NCBI RefSeq assembly: GCF_022048975.1
Contig: NZ_JAKMHX010000016.1
Location: forward strand, 62,001 to 126,000
Direction: 5' to 3'
Origin: Sporosarcina cyprini
Lineage (GTDB): Bacteria; Bacillota; Bacilli; Bacillales_A; Planococcaceae
Length of the DNA stretch: 64,000 bases
Positions 1 through 7,676 of the stretch are shown piece after piece. Both the position numbers and the translations under genes were made by a program. Positions within the stretch are counted from its first letter, which is position 1, and the number at the start of each line of letters is the position of its first letter. The notes below the pieces were generated by a model. The model was not told the DNA's origin, made no database searches, and saw only the letters and a program-made list of their open reading frames with translations.

Positions 1-401
1 GCACTTACGATAAAAGTCGGAAGCGGCTTCGCGGATTGATCAATGATGACAGGCAGCTGCTTCTTCATCCCGATGGCCGTACAGCCGCCACGCACATACC
101 CCGTCTCCTTCGTCAAATCCTTCAGCGGCAACATCTCCAACTTCTTCACGCCGGCCGCCTTAGCCGCCTTCTTTAGATCCAGCTCATCCGCAACCGGTAT
201 GATGAAAACAAACAACTCAGATGGAGAAGCAATCGTAACGAGCGTCTTATACACCAAGTCCGCCTGCTGTCCGGTCTTCTCTGCAACCGACACCCCATCC
301 AGCTGGCCATCGCTCACATCATATTCGATTACTTCGAACGGAACCCCTTCACTTTCCAACAATCGTACTGCATTGGTCTTAACTGCTTTCTTCTTCGCCA
401 T
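1..401 (-). CDS. ybaK: YbaK/EbsC-type aminoacyl-tRNA deacylase, cut by the window edge
   Basis: The gene reads leftward from ATG at 399-401 and stays open to base 1, so about 133 N-terminal codons are visible and the C-terminus is missing. The protein begins MAKKKAVKTNAVRLL. It carries family hallmarks: VYKTLV near residue 50, a lysine/alanine-rich KKAAKAAGVKK segment, and a GYVRGGCTAIG loop that forms the YbaK/ProX editing pocket. The family hydrolyses mischarged tRNA, usually Cys-tRNA(Pro), in the cytoplasm. An AAAGGATGG ribosome binding site lies just upstream. The gene stands alone, separated by about 840 bp of repeats from the next gene on the same strand. Substrate specificity is inferred from family only. 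Confidence 0.85.
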   Translation of the reverse strand, partial: MAKKKAVKTNAVRLLESEGVPFEVIEYDVSDGQLDGVSVAEKTGQQADLVYKTLVTIASPSELFVFIIPVADELDLKKAAKAAGVKKLEMLPLKDLTKETGYVRGGCTAIGMKKQLPVIIDQSAKPLPTFIVS

Positions 402-460
402 CCGGCACCATCCTTTTATTGTTTGTTTAGTTGAATGCCGTCAACATCTCGATACCTAAC

Positions 461-615
461 CGCTCGTATATTTCTAGAACAGCTCGTATCTCAGCTCCAA
501 CCACTCGTATAATCCTGGAACAGCTCGTATCTTGTTGCAAACCGCTCGTATAATCCTGTGACAGCTCGTATCTTGTTTCCAACCACTCGTATATGTGTCC
601 AAACAGCTCGTATCT
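461..615. repeat. CTCGTAT tandem array A (8 units, 20/21-nt alternating period)
   Basis: Eight copies of the core (g/a)CTCGTAT begin near 462, 482, 503, 523, 544, 564, 585 and 606. Spacing alternates 20 and 21 nt, and the base before CTCGTAT tends to alternate as well. The units therefore pair into a dimer of about 41 nt. The variable half of each unit is pyrimidine-rich. An open frame across the array is a by-product of the lack of stops and has no ribosome binding site. Confidence 0.9.
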
Positions 616-854
616 TTTCCAGACAGATAAAATTTCAACCATCCAATCGATTTCTTGATTGGTCAAAAGCATTCAGCGCGCCACAGAGCAGGCGACGACT
701 TGGCAATTCCCCGCGAATTGGCAGCTTTCCAAGGAACACGCCTAATTAAATCACGAAAAGCCTATGCATAAGCCAAAGCTTACAGCATGAAGACAGTGTA
801 AACCATTTCCCGTGGTGCCCGCATTTCCGTTGCACACATTAACTCGTCTACGAC
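616..854. other. Unassigned spacer between the two CTCGTAT arrays
   Basis: These roughly 240 bp have no convincing coding frame. A short imperfect inverted repeat (CAATTC / GAATTG around cccgc) occurs near 700-720. I see nothing else that can be assigned. Confidence 0.4.
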
Positions 855-1148
855 CGATCGTATATTCGCTTCAACAGCTCGTATCTTTTCTCCAACAGCT
901 CGTATATTTCTATAACCGCTCGTAAATCTCCAGAAGTGCTCGTATATTTCTACAACCGCTCGTATATCTCCAGGAGTGCTCGTTTATTTCTGCAACCGCT
1001 CGTATATTCCCAAGAGTGCTCGTTTATTTCTACAACCGCTCGTATATTTCCAGAAATGCTCGTATATTTCTGCAACCACTCGTATATTTCCAGAAGTGCT
1101 CGTATCCTTGCCTGAACCGCTCGTATATCCCCAGGACTCCTCGTTTCC
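855..1148. repeat. CTCGTAT tandem array B (about 15-16 units)
   Basis: The core (g/a)CTCGTAT or the variant GCTCGTTT recurs at about 856, 877, 898, 918, then every 20 nt to 1098, 1119 and a decayed last unit near 1139. Variants alternate: units followed by TTTCTACAACC alternate with units followed by TTTCCAGAAGTG, giving a 40-nt dimer. It belongs to the same family as array A, about 240 bp away, in the same orientation. Confidence 0.9.
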
Positions 1149-1205
1149 TTTCACACTACCCACATCTCTCCATGGCGACTCAGTCCTGTTATTAAATATC
1201 GGTAT

Positions 1206-1239
1206 GAAAAAAGGCTGCCCTGCTAATAGGACAGCCTTT
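1206..1239 (-). terminator. Rho-independent terminator
   Basis: Arms 1210-1221 and 1228-1239 pair over 12 positions with one G-T pair around a 6-nt loop. On the minus strand the stem is followed by a run of T. It ends the 1244-1822 gene, and the CTCGTAT arrays lie beyond it. Confidence 0.85.
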
Positions 1240-1243
1240 CCAT

Positions 1244-1822
1244 TTATGCACTTACGTAGTATTGCGGTCCTTCGAGTCCGTAGCCTCTCGATTTCGCTTC
1301 GACCTGGATGGTGTAGGCGGAGATGGCTTTGGCGAATTGTTTGTCCGCCGTGATTTTGAATGGACGGTGGTCGGCAGAAGGGTGGGGCATGATTGCCGCG
1401 CTGCGTTCCTGGTTGGTTAGTTCCGTCAATTCCGCTTTGGCTTTCTTTTGCATCGCAAGACGGGCTTCGGTTTCCCGGATTTTTGCGGATGCTGTGGCGG
1501 CGAGCTGGTGATCGGCGGTTGTTGGTTCGGAGACCGAGTTTGCTTCTCGCCGGACTTCTCGCCATAGGTCGATGGTTTCTTCCAGTGTCTTTCCGAGTGG
1601 CGGCGTAATTTGTTTCATCTGCCCCGCACCTAATTTTACAAACTGCTGCGCTTCTGCCTCTTTTTTCCCGAGCAGCAGCGCTTCCAAATCAGCCAGCGTC
1701 TTTTGATTCCGGCCGTTGTAGTCGGCTTGTCTGTCATAGGCGTGCTCGGCGTTTCGTCTGCGCGCTGCATCGTACCGCTGCATCTGGTCCGCTGCTGACG
1801 CGAATGTCATGATGGCGTTCAT
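1244..1822 (-). CDS. Hypothetical protein, 192 aa, alanine/charge-rich and helical
   Basis: The product is not recognised. It is hydrophilic, rich in Ala, Glu, Lys and Arg, with no signal peptide or membrane segment. A long central stretch (about residues 50-140) looks fully helical and may form a coiled coil. The C-terminus ends in an aromatic-rich YGLEGPQYYVSA tail. The start is well supported: GGAGGT at 1831-1837 lies 8 nt before ATG at 1820-1822. A good terminator follows at 1206-1239, so this is a monocistronic expressed gene. It lies downstream of topB on the same strand across 144 bp. Confidence 0.75.
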   Translation of the reverse strand: MNAIMTFASAADQMQRYDAARRRNAEHAYDRQADYNGRNQKTLADLEALLLGKKEAEAQQFVKLGAGQMKQITPPLGKTLEETIDLWREVRREANSVSEPTTADHQLAATASAKIRETEARLAMQKKAKAELTELTNQERSAAIMPHPSADHRPFKITADKQFAKAISAYTIQVEAKSRGYGLEGPQYYVSA

Positions 1823-1966
1823 GTTCCTTCACCTCCTGCCGGCCTCTTGCCAGGCCGCCCCTTTTACACGATCTGTTGAAGTGAGAGGAAATCTCCCTCC
1901 CACTTCGTAATAAAGAAATTATATCCATTATTCACTTAGCGAACTATCAGACAAAAGAGCTAAAAT

Positions 1967-4132
1967 TTACTTTTCAAATAGTTTCTTTAGCGCATCTGCC
2001 ATTGCTGTATTTTCCGGTTCTTCCTGCTTCTTCAAATATTTTTGCACATCCCGCTTGTCGGCTTTCTTGCCGCCTGACTGGTTGCGTCGTTTTTCAAAGG
2101 CTGACAACTTCTCCCTATGTCCGCATTTACAGACGAAAATCCGTCCGTCGCCCTCTCCGCGCAGCTCCAGTTTCTTTTTACAATTTGGGCATCTTGCATT
2201 CGTCAATGTAGAGACATTCCGGCGGTGTCCGCATTCCCTGTCTTGGCAGACGAGCATCTTGCCACGCTTCCCGTTCACTTCTAGTAACGGTTTGCCGCAG
2301 TCCGGGCACATTTTTCCTGTTACGTTATCATGGCGGAATTTCTTATCATCCGTTTTGATTTCTTTGACGGTCTTTTTCGAGAAGTCGATCATGTCCTTCA
2401 TGAACACGTCTTTTTTCATCTTCCCGGCAGCGATCTTTGTCAAACTCTGTTCCCATTCGGCTGTTAACGCCGGTGATTTCAAATCGTCCGGGACGAGCTC
2501 GAGCAGCTGTCTTCCTTTGGATGTCGTATAAATGTCGTTGCCTTTTTTCTCGGTGACGAACGAACTGAATAGCTTCTCGATAATGTCGGCACGTGTTGCA
2601 ACGGTTCCAAGGCCTCCTGTTTCACCAAGCGTTTTAATCAAGTCCTTAGATTCCCCTGCCATGAATTGCGCCGGGTTCTCCATAGCGGCAAGCAATGTCC
2701 CTTCGTTGAAACGTGCAGGCGGTTTCGTCTGTCCGTCTGTCATAACGACAGCTCTGACCTTGATTTCATCGCCTTTTTTGTATGCTGGTAGGCGGTCTGT
2801 ATCCTCTTCTTCTTCATCCGTGGAATATACAGCCTTCCACCCTTCGTCGGTCACTGTCCGGCCTTTTGCCTTGAACATTTCACCGCCGATTTCGACTTCC
2901 ACTGTCATTTGGTCATAGCGGAACGATCCGAAGAAGACGGCTAAAAACCGTTTGACGATCAAGTCATACAAACGCTGTTCCTTATCGGACAAGTCTTGAT
3001 AAACCGGTGTTTCCTCTGTCGGAATGATCGCATGGTGATCGGAGACCTTTTTGTCGTCGATGACTCCTTTTTGCGGCTTTACCTGGCCGCTGCGCAGCAA
3101 AGCATTCACTGATTTCCGGTATGGACCGATATCAACCGCCTTGATCCGTTCTTTCAGCGTACCTGCCATATCGGAAGTCAAATGCTTCGAGTCCGTACGC
3201 GGATACGTCACCGCTTTGTGGCGCTCATAGAGGTTTTGGAGCGTTGATAAGGTTTCCTTCGCAGACCAAGACCAGCGGCGATGCGCTTCTTTCTGTAACT
3301 CCGTCAGGTCGAACAAGGAAGGAGCCGGCTGCTGCTTCGGTGTTGTTTTTACGTCCTTCACTTTTCCAGAGTGGATGCTGTCAAGACGTGCAAGCACTTT
3401 TTCCACAGCTTCCTTTTGGAAGGATTGCGTCTGTCCCGCTTGGTCATGCCATGTGAAGCGGGTCGACTCTGTTAATGCCTGCAAGCCGTAGTAGGATTTC
3501 GGTTTAAAGTCCCGTATCTGTTTTTCCCGTTCTGCAATCATCGCAAGGGTTGGTGTCTGAACACGTCCCGTGGATAACTGCGCGTTATATTTTACCGTCA
3601 GCGCGCGTGTTGCATTGATGCCCACAACCCAGTCGGCTTCCGCACGGGCAACTGCCGCTTCATATAGGTTTTCGTATTGTTTGCCGTCCTTCAAGTTCCG
3701 GAAGCCATCTTTAATTGCCTTGTCCGTAACCGAAGAAATCCAAAGACGCTTGACAGGCTTGCGATTTTTCGCCATTTCCAAAATCCAGCGTGCCACCAGC
3801 TCCCCTTCCCGGCCGGCATCAGTTGCGATTATGACCTCCTTCACATCATTTCGTTTTAATACTGCCTTCACCGCATTAAATTGTTTTGATGTTTGACGGA
3901 TCGGCGTTAATTTGAAAGGCTCCGGAATGATCGGAAGAAGCTCCAGCTTCCACTCCTTATACTCATTGCCATACCCTTCTGGATCTGCATGCGTTACGAG
4001 ATGGCCAAGCGCCCACGTAACAATATATTGTGTTCCTTCCAAGAAACCGTTCCCTTTTTTATTACAGCCGAGCACCCGCGCGATATCCCGCGCAACGGAT
4101 GGTTTTTCGGCTAATACGACTGATTTGGACAT
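1967..4132 (-). CDS. topB: DNA topoisomerase III (type IA)
   Basis: This 721-residue protein relaxes and decatenates DNA by single-strand passage. The N-terminal Toprim domain starts SVVLAEKPSVARDIA and carries DAGREGE at about residues 105-111. The catalytic tyrosine is Y310 in TYPRTDS. The C-terminus has two zinc-ribbon-like modules: CPDCGK with a later CQDRECGH, and CPNCKK with a later CKCGH. It ends in a Lys/Glu-rich tail. Length and order fit bacillar TopB with a zinc tail. AAAGGGGA precedes ATG by 9 nt. The gene is divergent from the GNAT gene at 4338. Confidence 0.96.
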   Translation of the reverse strand: MSKSVVLAEKPSVARDIARVLGCNKKGNGFLEGTQYIVTWALGHLVTHADPEGYGNEYKEWKLELLPIIPEPFKLTPIRQTSKQFNAVKAVLKRNDVKEVIIATDAGREGELVARWILEMAKNRKPVKRLWISSVTDKAIKDGFRNLKDGKQYENLYEAAVARAEADWVVGINATRALTVKYNAQLSTGRVQTPTLAMIAEREKQIRDFKPKSYYGLQALTESTRFTWHDQAGQTQSFQKEAVEKVLARLDSIHSGKVKDVKTTPKQQPAPSLFDLTELQKEAHRRWSWSAKETLSTLQNLYERHKAVTYPRTDSKHLTSDMAGTLKERIKAVDIGPYRKSVNALLRSGQVKPQKGVIDDKKVSDHHAIIPTEETPVYQDLSDKEQRLYDLIVKRFLAVFFGSFRYDQMTVEVEIGGEMFKAKGRTVTDEGWKAVYSTDEEEEDTDRLPAYKKGDEIKVRAVVMTDGQTKPPARFNEGTLLAAMENPAQFMAGESKDLIKTLGETGGLGTVATRADIIEKLFSSFVTEKKGNDIYTTSKGRQLLELVPDDLKSPALTAEWEQSLTKIAAGKMKKDVFMKDMIDFSKKTVKEIKTDDKKFRHDNVTGKMCPDCGKPLLEVNGKRGKMLVCQDRECGHRRNVSTLTNARCPNCKKKLELRGEGDGRIFVCKCGHREKLSAFEKRRNQSGGKKADKRDVQKYLKKQEEPENTAMADALKKLFEK

Positions 4133-4294
4133 AAAAAAATCCCCTTTCTACATACCCCGATTATACGGGAGAATGCTTGATGTTGCACCCGAGGCGGATG
4201 TAGGTATGGAAACACGCTTCCTGTGCAAAAATGACGGAGATTGACTCAGGAAAGCGGTACAAGCAGAAAGCGATCGAATTTCGTAGGATTTTGT

Positions 4295-4311
4295 AGGATA
4301 CAGCTTATCCT
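4295..4311. promoter_or_regulatory. Inverted repeat AGGATA-n5-TATCCT upstream of the GNAT gene
   Basis: Perfect 6-bp arms flank CAGCT, 27 bp before the GNAT start. GTAGGA elements recur around it near 4283, 4293 and 4312. It could be an operator or a small RNA hairpin; no cognate factor is identified. Confidence 0.3.
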
Positions 4312-4337
4312 GTAGGAGATGCGAAGGAGTGAACTGA

Positions 4338-4850
4338 ATGTGTGATGAAAGAGAATTTGATCAACTATATGCATTGATGGAAGTGTCTTTTCCGGACAGC
4401 GAGCGGAGGACATATGAGGGACAGAAAGCATTGTTAACTGATCCACATTATCGCATCGTGACGAAATCGGATCTTCATAATAGAATCATCGCATTTATTG
4501 CCTCATGGGAATTTGCAGAATTCCGCTTTGTAGAGCATATCGCAGTCGATCCGGTCATGCGTGGAAGCGGTACAGGCGGAAGACTAATGAACAGCTATTT
4601 GGAAGAGTCCTCAAAACCCGTGATTTTGGAGGTTGAGCTTCCAGATACGGAGCTTGCCAAGCGTAGAATAGGATTTTACGAACGATTAGGATTTCATCTC
4701 AATCCTTACGACTATGTGCAACCGCCACTGCAGGAAGGGCAAGCAGACCTGCCCTTGAAAATTATGAGCTACCCCCGTCTGATTACCGAAGAGGAGTTTA
4801 GCCAGTTCAGAGAAATTCTATATGCCAATGTATACAAGGTTGCATTGTAA
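4338..4850 (+). CDS. GNAT-family N-acetyltransferase
   Basis: The 170-residue protein has the GNAT core. A beta-strand HIAVDPVMRGSGTGGRLM at about residues 65-82 holds the R/Q-x-x-G-x-G/A acetyl-CoA loop (RGSGTGG). A later segment, KRRIGFYERLGFHLN, is the typical motif B. The acceptor substrate is unknown. GAAGGAG lies 7 nt before ATG. It is transcribed away from topB and ends at a hairpin shared with the MerR gene on the other strand. Confidence 0.85.
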   Translation: MCDEREFDQLYALMEVSFPDSERRTYEGQKALLTDPHYRIVTKSDLHNRIIAFIASWEFAEFRFVEHIAVDPVMRGSGTGGRLMNSYLEESSKPVILEVELPDTELAKRRIGFYERLGFHLNPYDYVQPPLQEGQADLPLKIMSYPRLITEEEFSQFREILYANVYKVAL

Positions 4851-4897
4851 CCTCGCTTTCGAATTTTCGTTTGGTACAAGCAGACTTAATAAAGGAA

Positions 4898-4932
4898 CAG
4901 ATTGGGAGATGTTCAACCAATCTGTCCTTTTT
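4898..4932 (+). terminator. Terminator of the GNAT gene
   Basis: CAGATTGG (4898-4905) pairs with CCAATCTG (4917-4924), followed by TCCTTTTT. The right arm overlaps the last codons of the convergent MerR gene. Confidence 0.7.
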
Positions 4933-5758
4933 CATTTGTGGTCACCTCCATCATAATCTTTGTCACATACTCTTCCTCCCGGTTTTTCAGTACCGCATCA
5001 TAAATATATTCCTCGTACACGTACTTTCCAAGACGGTATCCATTTTGCTGCATATAGCTTAATAATCGTTCATAGGTGGACGATATGGTGTCAGCAGTTC
5101 CGACATGATAGCCGACTAGAAATCTGCCTCCGACCGATTTGAAATAGGGATGGCCCTCCCTCGGATTTGGCTGCTCCATATACAAATAGCTGTAATTTGA
5201 ATAATCCCCGTTCAGAACATGTTCCCTTTTTGTCATTCCACCAATTGGGTAACCCGAATCCAATTGAGCACGATACAACTCTTCAATAAAATCCGAGACT
5301 GCTGCAACAAATTGCTCCTCCGTAGAATTTTCTATTGTGTCACTTAAGTACATTGTGCATTCTGGCAAGTATTCTAACGAGATTTTATCAAAATCAATCT
5401 CCAATGCCTCTTCGATTAGCTTTGATTTCACATGAATCATATTTTCAATCATTTCGAGTTCTCGGCGTTTCTTTGATATGACCTCTTTTTGCAGACGCAT
5501 TAAGTCCGAGAAGTTCTCGGGTGATTTATTTGCCATGTATTCTTGAATATCCTTTAATGTCATCCCGACTTCTTTTAACATTTCAATGACACTAAAAAAC
5601 TCATATTGGGCAATTGAATAATACCGATACCCCTTTTCATCTTTCATGATCGGGGCCAATAAACCGATCTGATCATAGTAGATCAGCGTTTGCTTGTTGA
5701 CCTTGCAAAGGTGAGCGAATTCCCCGGTTGTAAATAGTTTCTCTTTTCGAATACTCAA
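4913..5758 (-). CDS. MerR-family regulator with effector-binding domain (BltR/BmrR-like)
   Basis: This is a 281-residue activator-type regulator. The N-terminal winged HTH (residues about 8-78) has the MerR pattern FTTGEFAHLCKVNKQTLIYYDQIGL followed by YRYYSIAQY, split here as motifs GEFAHL, TLIYYD and YRYY. A helical linker spans about residues 80-115. The C-terminal 160 residues resemble the GyrI/BmrR drug-binding fold. It is divergent from a BltD-like acetyltransferase and a MATE exporter. In B. subtilis, BltR sits next to blt-bltD and responds to hydrophobic drugs. The intergenic promoter has MerR-type geometry. The ligand is unknown. Confidence 0.88.
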   Translation of the reverse strand: MSIRKEKLFTTGEFAHLCKVNKQTLIYYDQIGLLAPIMKDEKGYRYYSIAQYEFFSVIEMLKEVGMTLKDIQEYMANKSPENFSDLMRLQKEVISKKRRELEMIENMIHVKSKLIEEALEIDFDKISLEYLPECTMYLSDTIENSTEEQFVAAVSDFIEELYRAQLDSGYPIGGMTKREHVLNGDYSNYSYLYMEQPNPREGHPYFKSVGGRFLVGYHVGTADTISSTYERLLSYMQQNGYRLGKYVYEEYIYDAVLKNREEEYVTKIMMEVTTNEKGQIG

Positions 5759-5774
5759 TTTTCAACGTCTCCTC

Positions 5775-5805
5775 TTGACTATATAGTTACTATATACCCT
5801 ACATT
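5775..5805 (+). promoter_or_regulatory. MerR-type promoter with 19-bp spacer and central palindrome
   Basis: The -35 box TTGACT (5775-5780) and -10 box TACATT (5800-5805) are 19 bp apart, the over-long spacing that MerR proteins correct by twisting DNA. Inside the spacer, arms of 8 bp (TATATAGT / ACTATATA, 5780-5796) are perfectly symmetric around one T. It drives the acetyltransferase-MATE pair and probably the regulator as well. Confidence 0.82.
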
Positions 5806-5842
5806 GTAGGTAACCCCAATGAAAGAGAAAGGTTTTGACATT

Positions 5843-6313
5843 ATGTTCACGGAAATTCGTGACGATTTTAACAAAGAAGAAATTTTAGCATTACGTATTG
5901 CGGATGAGCAGGAAGGCTTTATTGAAAGTACGCTGGAATGCTTGCAAGAAGCAGAACATGACCGCCGGTTTATTCCCGTCGGCCTGTACATGGAGGATAC
6001 GGCTGTCGGATTCGCTATGTACGGCATGTTCCCACACGAAAAAAATGAGCAGCGTGTCTGGCTGGACCGCTTTTTGATTGATGAACGCTATCAGCACCAA
6101 GGGTTAGGTAAACACTTTTTAGAGCTGCTTGTACGCTATTTGACCGACCGGTACCATTGCCGCCAGCTTTTTTTAAGTGTGTATGAGACGAATACAGCCG
6201 CTATTCATTTATACAAGAAATTCGGCTTCGTTTTTAATGGTGAACTCGATGAAAATGGCGAGAAGGTAATGGTGAAGGAGATACACAAACATGACAACGA
6301 TGACTCACATTGA
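5843..6313 (+). CDS. bltD: BltD-like spermine/spermidine N-acetyltransferase
   Basis: This is a GNAT protein of about 156 residues. It resembles B. subtilis BltD through most of its length: IEST near the start, PVGLYMEDTAVGFAMYG, VWLDRFLIDERYQHQGLGK with the acetyl-CoA loop QHQGLGK, and FVFNGELDENGEKVMVKEI at the end. BltD acetylates polyamines. I chose ATG at 5843 because GAGAAAGGT precedes it. An ATG at 5819 lies too close to the predicted transcription start and has no ribosome binding site. The 3' end overlaps the MATE gene by 23 bp, so the two are translationally coupled. Confidence 0.85.
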   Translation: MFTEIRDDFNKEEILALRIADEQEGFIESTLECLQEAEHDRRFIPVGLYMEDTAVGFAMYGMFPHEKNEQRVWLDRFLIDERYQHQGLGKHFLELLVRYLTDRYHCRQLFLSVYETNTAAIHLYKKFGFVFNGELDENGEKVMVKEIHKHDNDDSH

Positions 6314-7649
6314 AAGCCGGCCACTCCGGCCATTGTTTTTATCCTACCTGTTTCCCTCGTTAATCGGAATGATGCTTATGTCGGTCAATATTTTGATTGA
6401 CGGCATTTTTGTCAGCCACGGCGTTGGTCCAACAGCGCTCGCCGGAGTCAATATAGCAGTCCCCATTTTCTCTATCTTACTCTCCATATCTCTCTGGATC
6501 GGTATGGGGGGTGCGACCCTCTATTCCATCTCGCTCGGCGAGGGACAGACAAAAAGCGCCCTGAAAATTTTCACATTATCATTCGTCTTAATGCTCCTTG
6601 TCGTTTTGCCTTTAGTTAGCGTGTTGCTTGTTAACTTAAAGGAAATTGCGTATTTATTCGGAGCAAGCGACCTGACATATCCCTATGTCCATGAGTACTT
6701 GCGTGTCATTTTATTATTTGGTGTATTTTACACTACCGAAAACCTGTTAAGCATCTTTATTCGAAATGATGGGAATCCGAAGCTTGCCATGATGGGGTTG
6801 ATTACAACATCCATTCTCAATATCCTATTGAATTATCTTTTCGTTTTTGTATTTGATTATGGGGTAACGGGCGTGGCTTTCGCTACTGCACTGTCCACAG
6901 TTGCAGGCCTGATGGTGTTGTCCCTTCATTTCTTTTGGAAACAGGCCAACTTAAAATTTGTTCGAGGATTTCTAAACTGGCATGATACGAAGAAAATCGT
7001 TTCCATCGGCCTGCCGAGCTTTGTCGTTGAAGCCTCTATGGCTGTCATCATCATCTTCTATAATGTAACCTTTTTACATTACATGGGTGCCGACGGCGTG
7101 ACAGCCTATGCGATGGTCAATTATGTCCACGCTGTCCTTCTGATGGTGTTCTATGGTATTGGAATGGCATTGCAGCCGCTCGTCAGCTACCACTATGGCG
7201 CCGGTTTGACGGGCAGATTAACAGCCCTTTTAAAAATCGGCATTGTCACTTCTGTACTTTTCGGTGCCATCACCGCCATCTTGATCATGCTGTTTCCAAG
7301 CCAAATCATCTCGTTGTTCGGAGACAGTACAGTTGAAATTCAGCAAATCGCAGTACAAGGTTTTGCCCATTTTGCGATCGGCTATCTATTCCTCGGAATC
7401 AATCTGGTCTATGCGGAGTTTTTCCAATCCATCGAGCGAATTCGTTTAGCAACCGGAATTGTGCTAATGCGCAGCATTATTCTTTTCGTTCCGGTCCTCA
7501 TTCTTTTACCGAAGTTCTTTGGAGGCCAGGCTATTTGGTGGGTATTTCCGTTAGTAGAAGGCATAACAGCCTTGCTTACGTATTTAATCAGCAAAATGAA
7601 CATCGTATTTCCCAAGAAGCATATACAAAAAACAGGCGATTGCTCATGA
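6291..7649 (+). CDS. MATE-family multidrug/cation efflux transporter
   Basis: This 452-residue protein has about 12 hydrophobic segments in two related halves. Each half opens with the MATE signature: an inverted-membrane start at PLFLSYLFPSLIGMM, and a second-half start at KIVSIGLPSFVVEASM. The PALAGVN-like motif appears as PTALAGVNIA. MATE proteins export cationic drugs using Na+ or H+. It overlaps the BltD-like gene and shares its MerR-type promoter. In B. subtilis the equivalent partner, Blt, is an MFS protein, so a different transporter family fills the role here. AAGGAG lies about 10 nt before the start. Confidence 0.9.
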   Translation: MTTMTHIESRPLRPLFLSYLFPSLIGMMLMSVNILIDGIFVSHGVGPTALAGVNIAVPIFSILLSISLWIGMGGATLYSISLGEGQTKSALKIFTLSFVLMLLVVLPLVSVLLVNLKEIAYLFGASDLTYPYVHEYLRVILLFGVFYTTENLLSIFIRNDGNPKLAMMGLITTSILNILLNYLFVFVFDYGVTGVAFATALSTVAGLMVLSLHFFWKQANLKFVRGFLNWHDTKKIVSIGLPSFVVEASMAVIIIFYNVTFLHYMGADGVTAYAMVNYVHAVLLMVFYGIGMALQPLVSYHYGAGLTGRLTALLKIGIVTSVLFGAITAILIMLFPSQIISLFGDSTVEIQQIAVQGFAHFAIGYLFLGINLVYAEFFQSIERIRLATGIVLMRSIILFVPVLILLPKFFGGQAIWWVFPLVEGITALLTYLISKMNIVFPKKHIQKTGDCS

Positions 7650-7666
7650 TTCAGCAATCGCCTGTT
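7625..7666 (-). terminator. Bidirectional terminator between MATE and PAS-GGDEF genes
   Basis: A perfect 14-bp stem (7631-7644 with 7653-7666) around an 8-nt loop. On the minus strand it is followed by TTTTGT, ending the PAS-GGDEF gene. It includes the MATE stop codon. Confidence 0.85.
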
Positions 7667-7676
7667 CATTCATAGC

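Noticed and set aside
976-1565. Overlapping frames on both strands across the CTCGTAT array (125 and 193 codons)
   Set aside because: They are translations of the repeat or antisense/out-of-frame shadows of the 1244-1822 gene, which has the only good ribosome binding site and a terminator.
5819-5842. Longer start for the BltD-like protein
   Set aside because: The ATG would fall within about 10 nt of the predicted transcription start and has no ribosome binding site; ATG at 5843 does.
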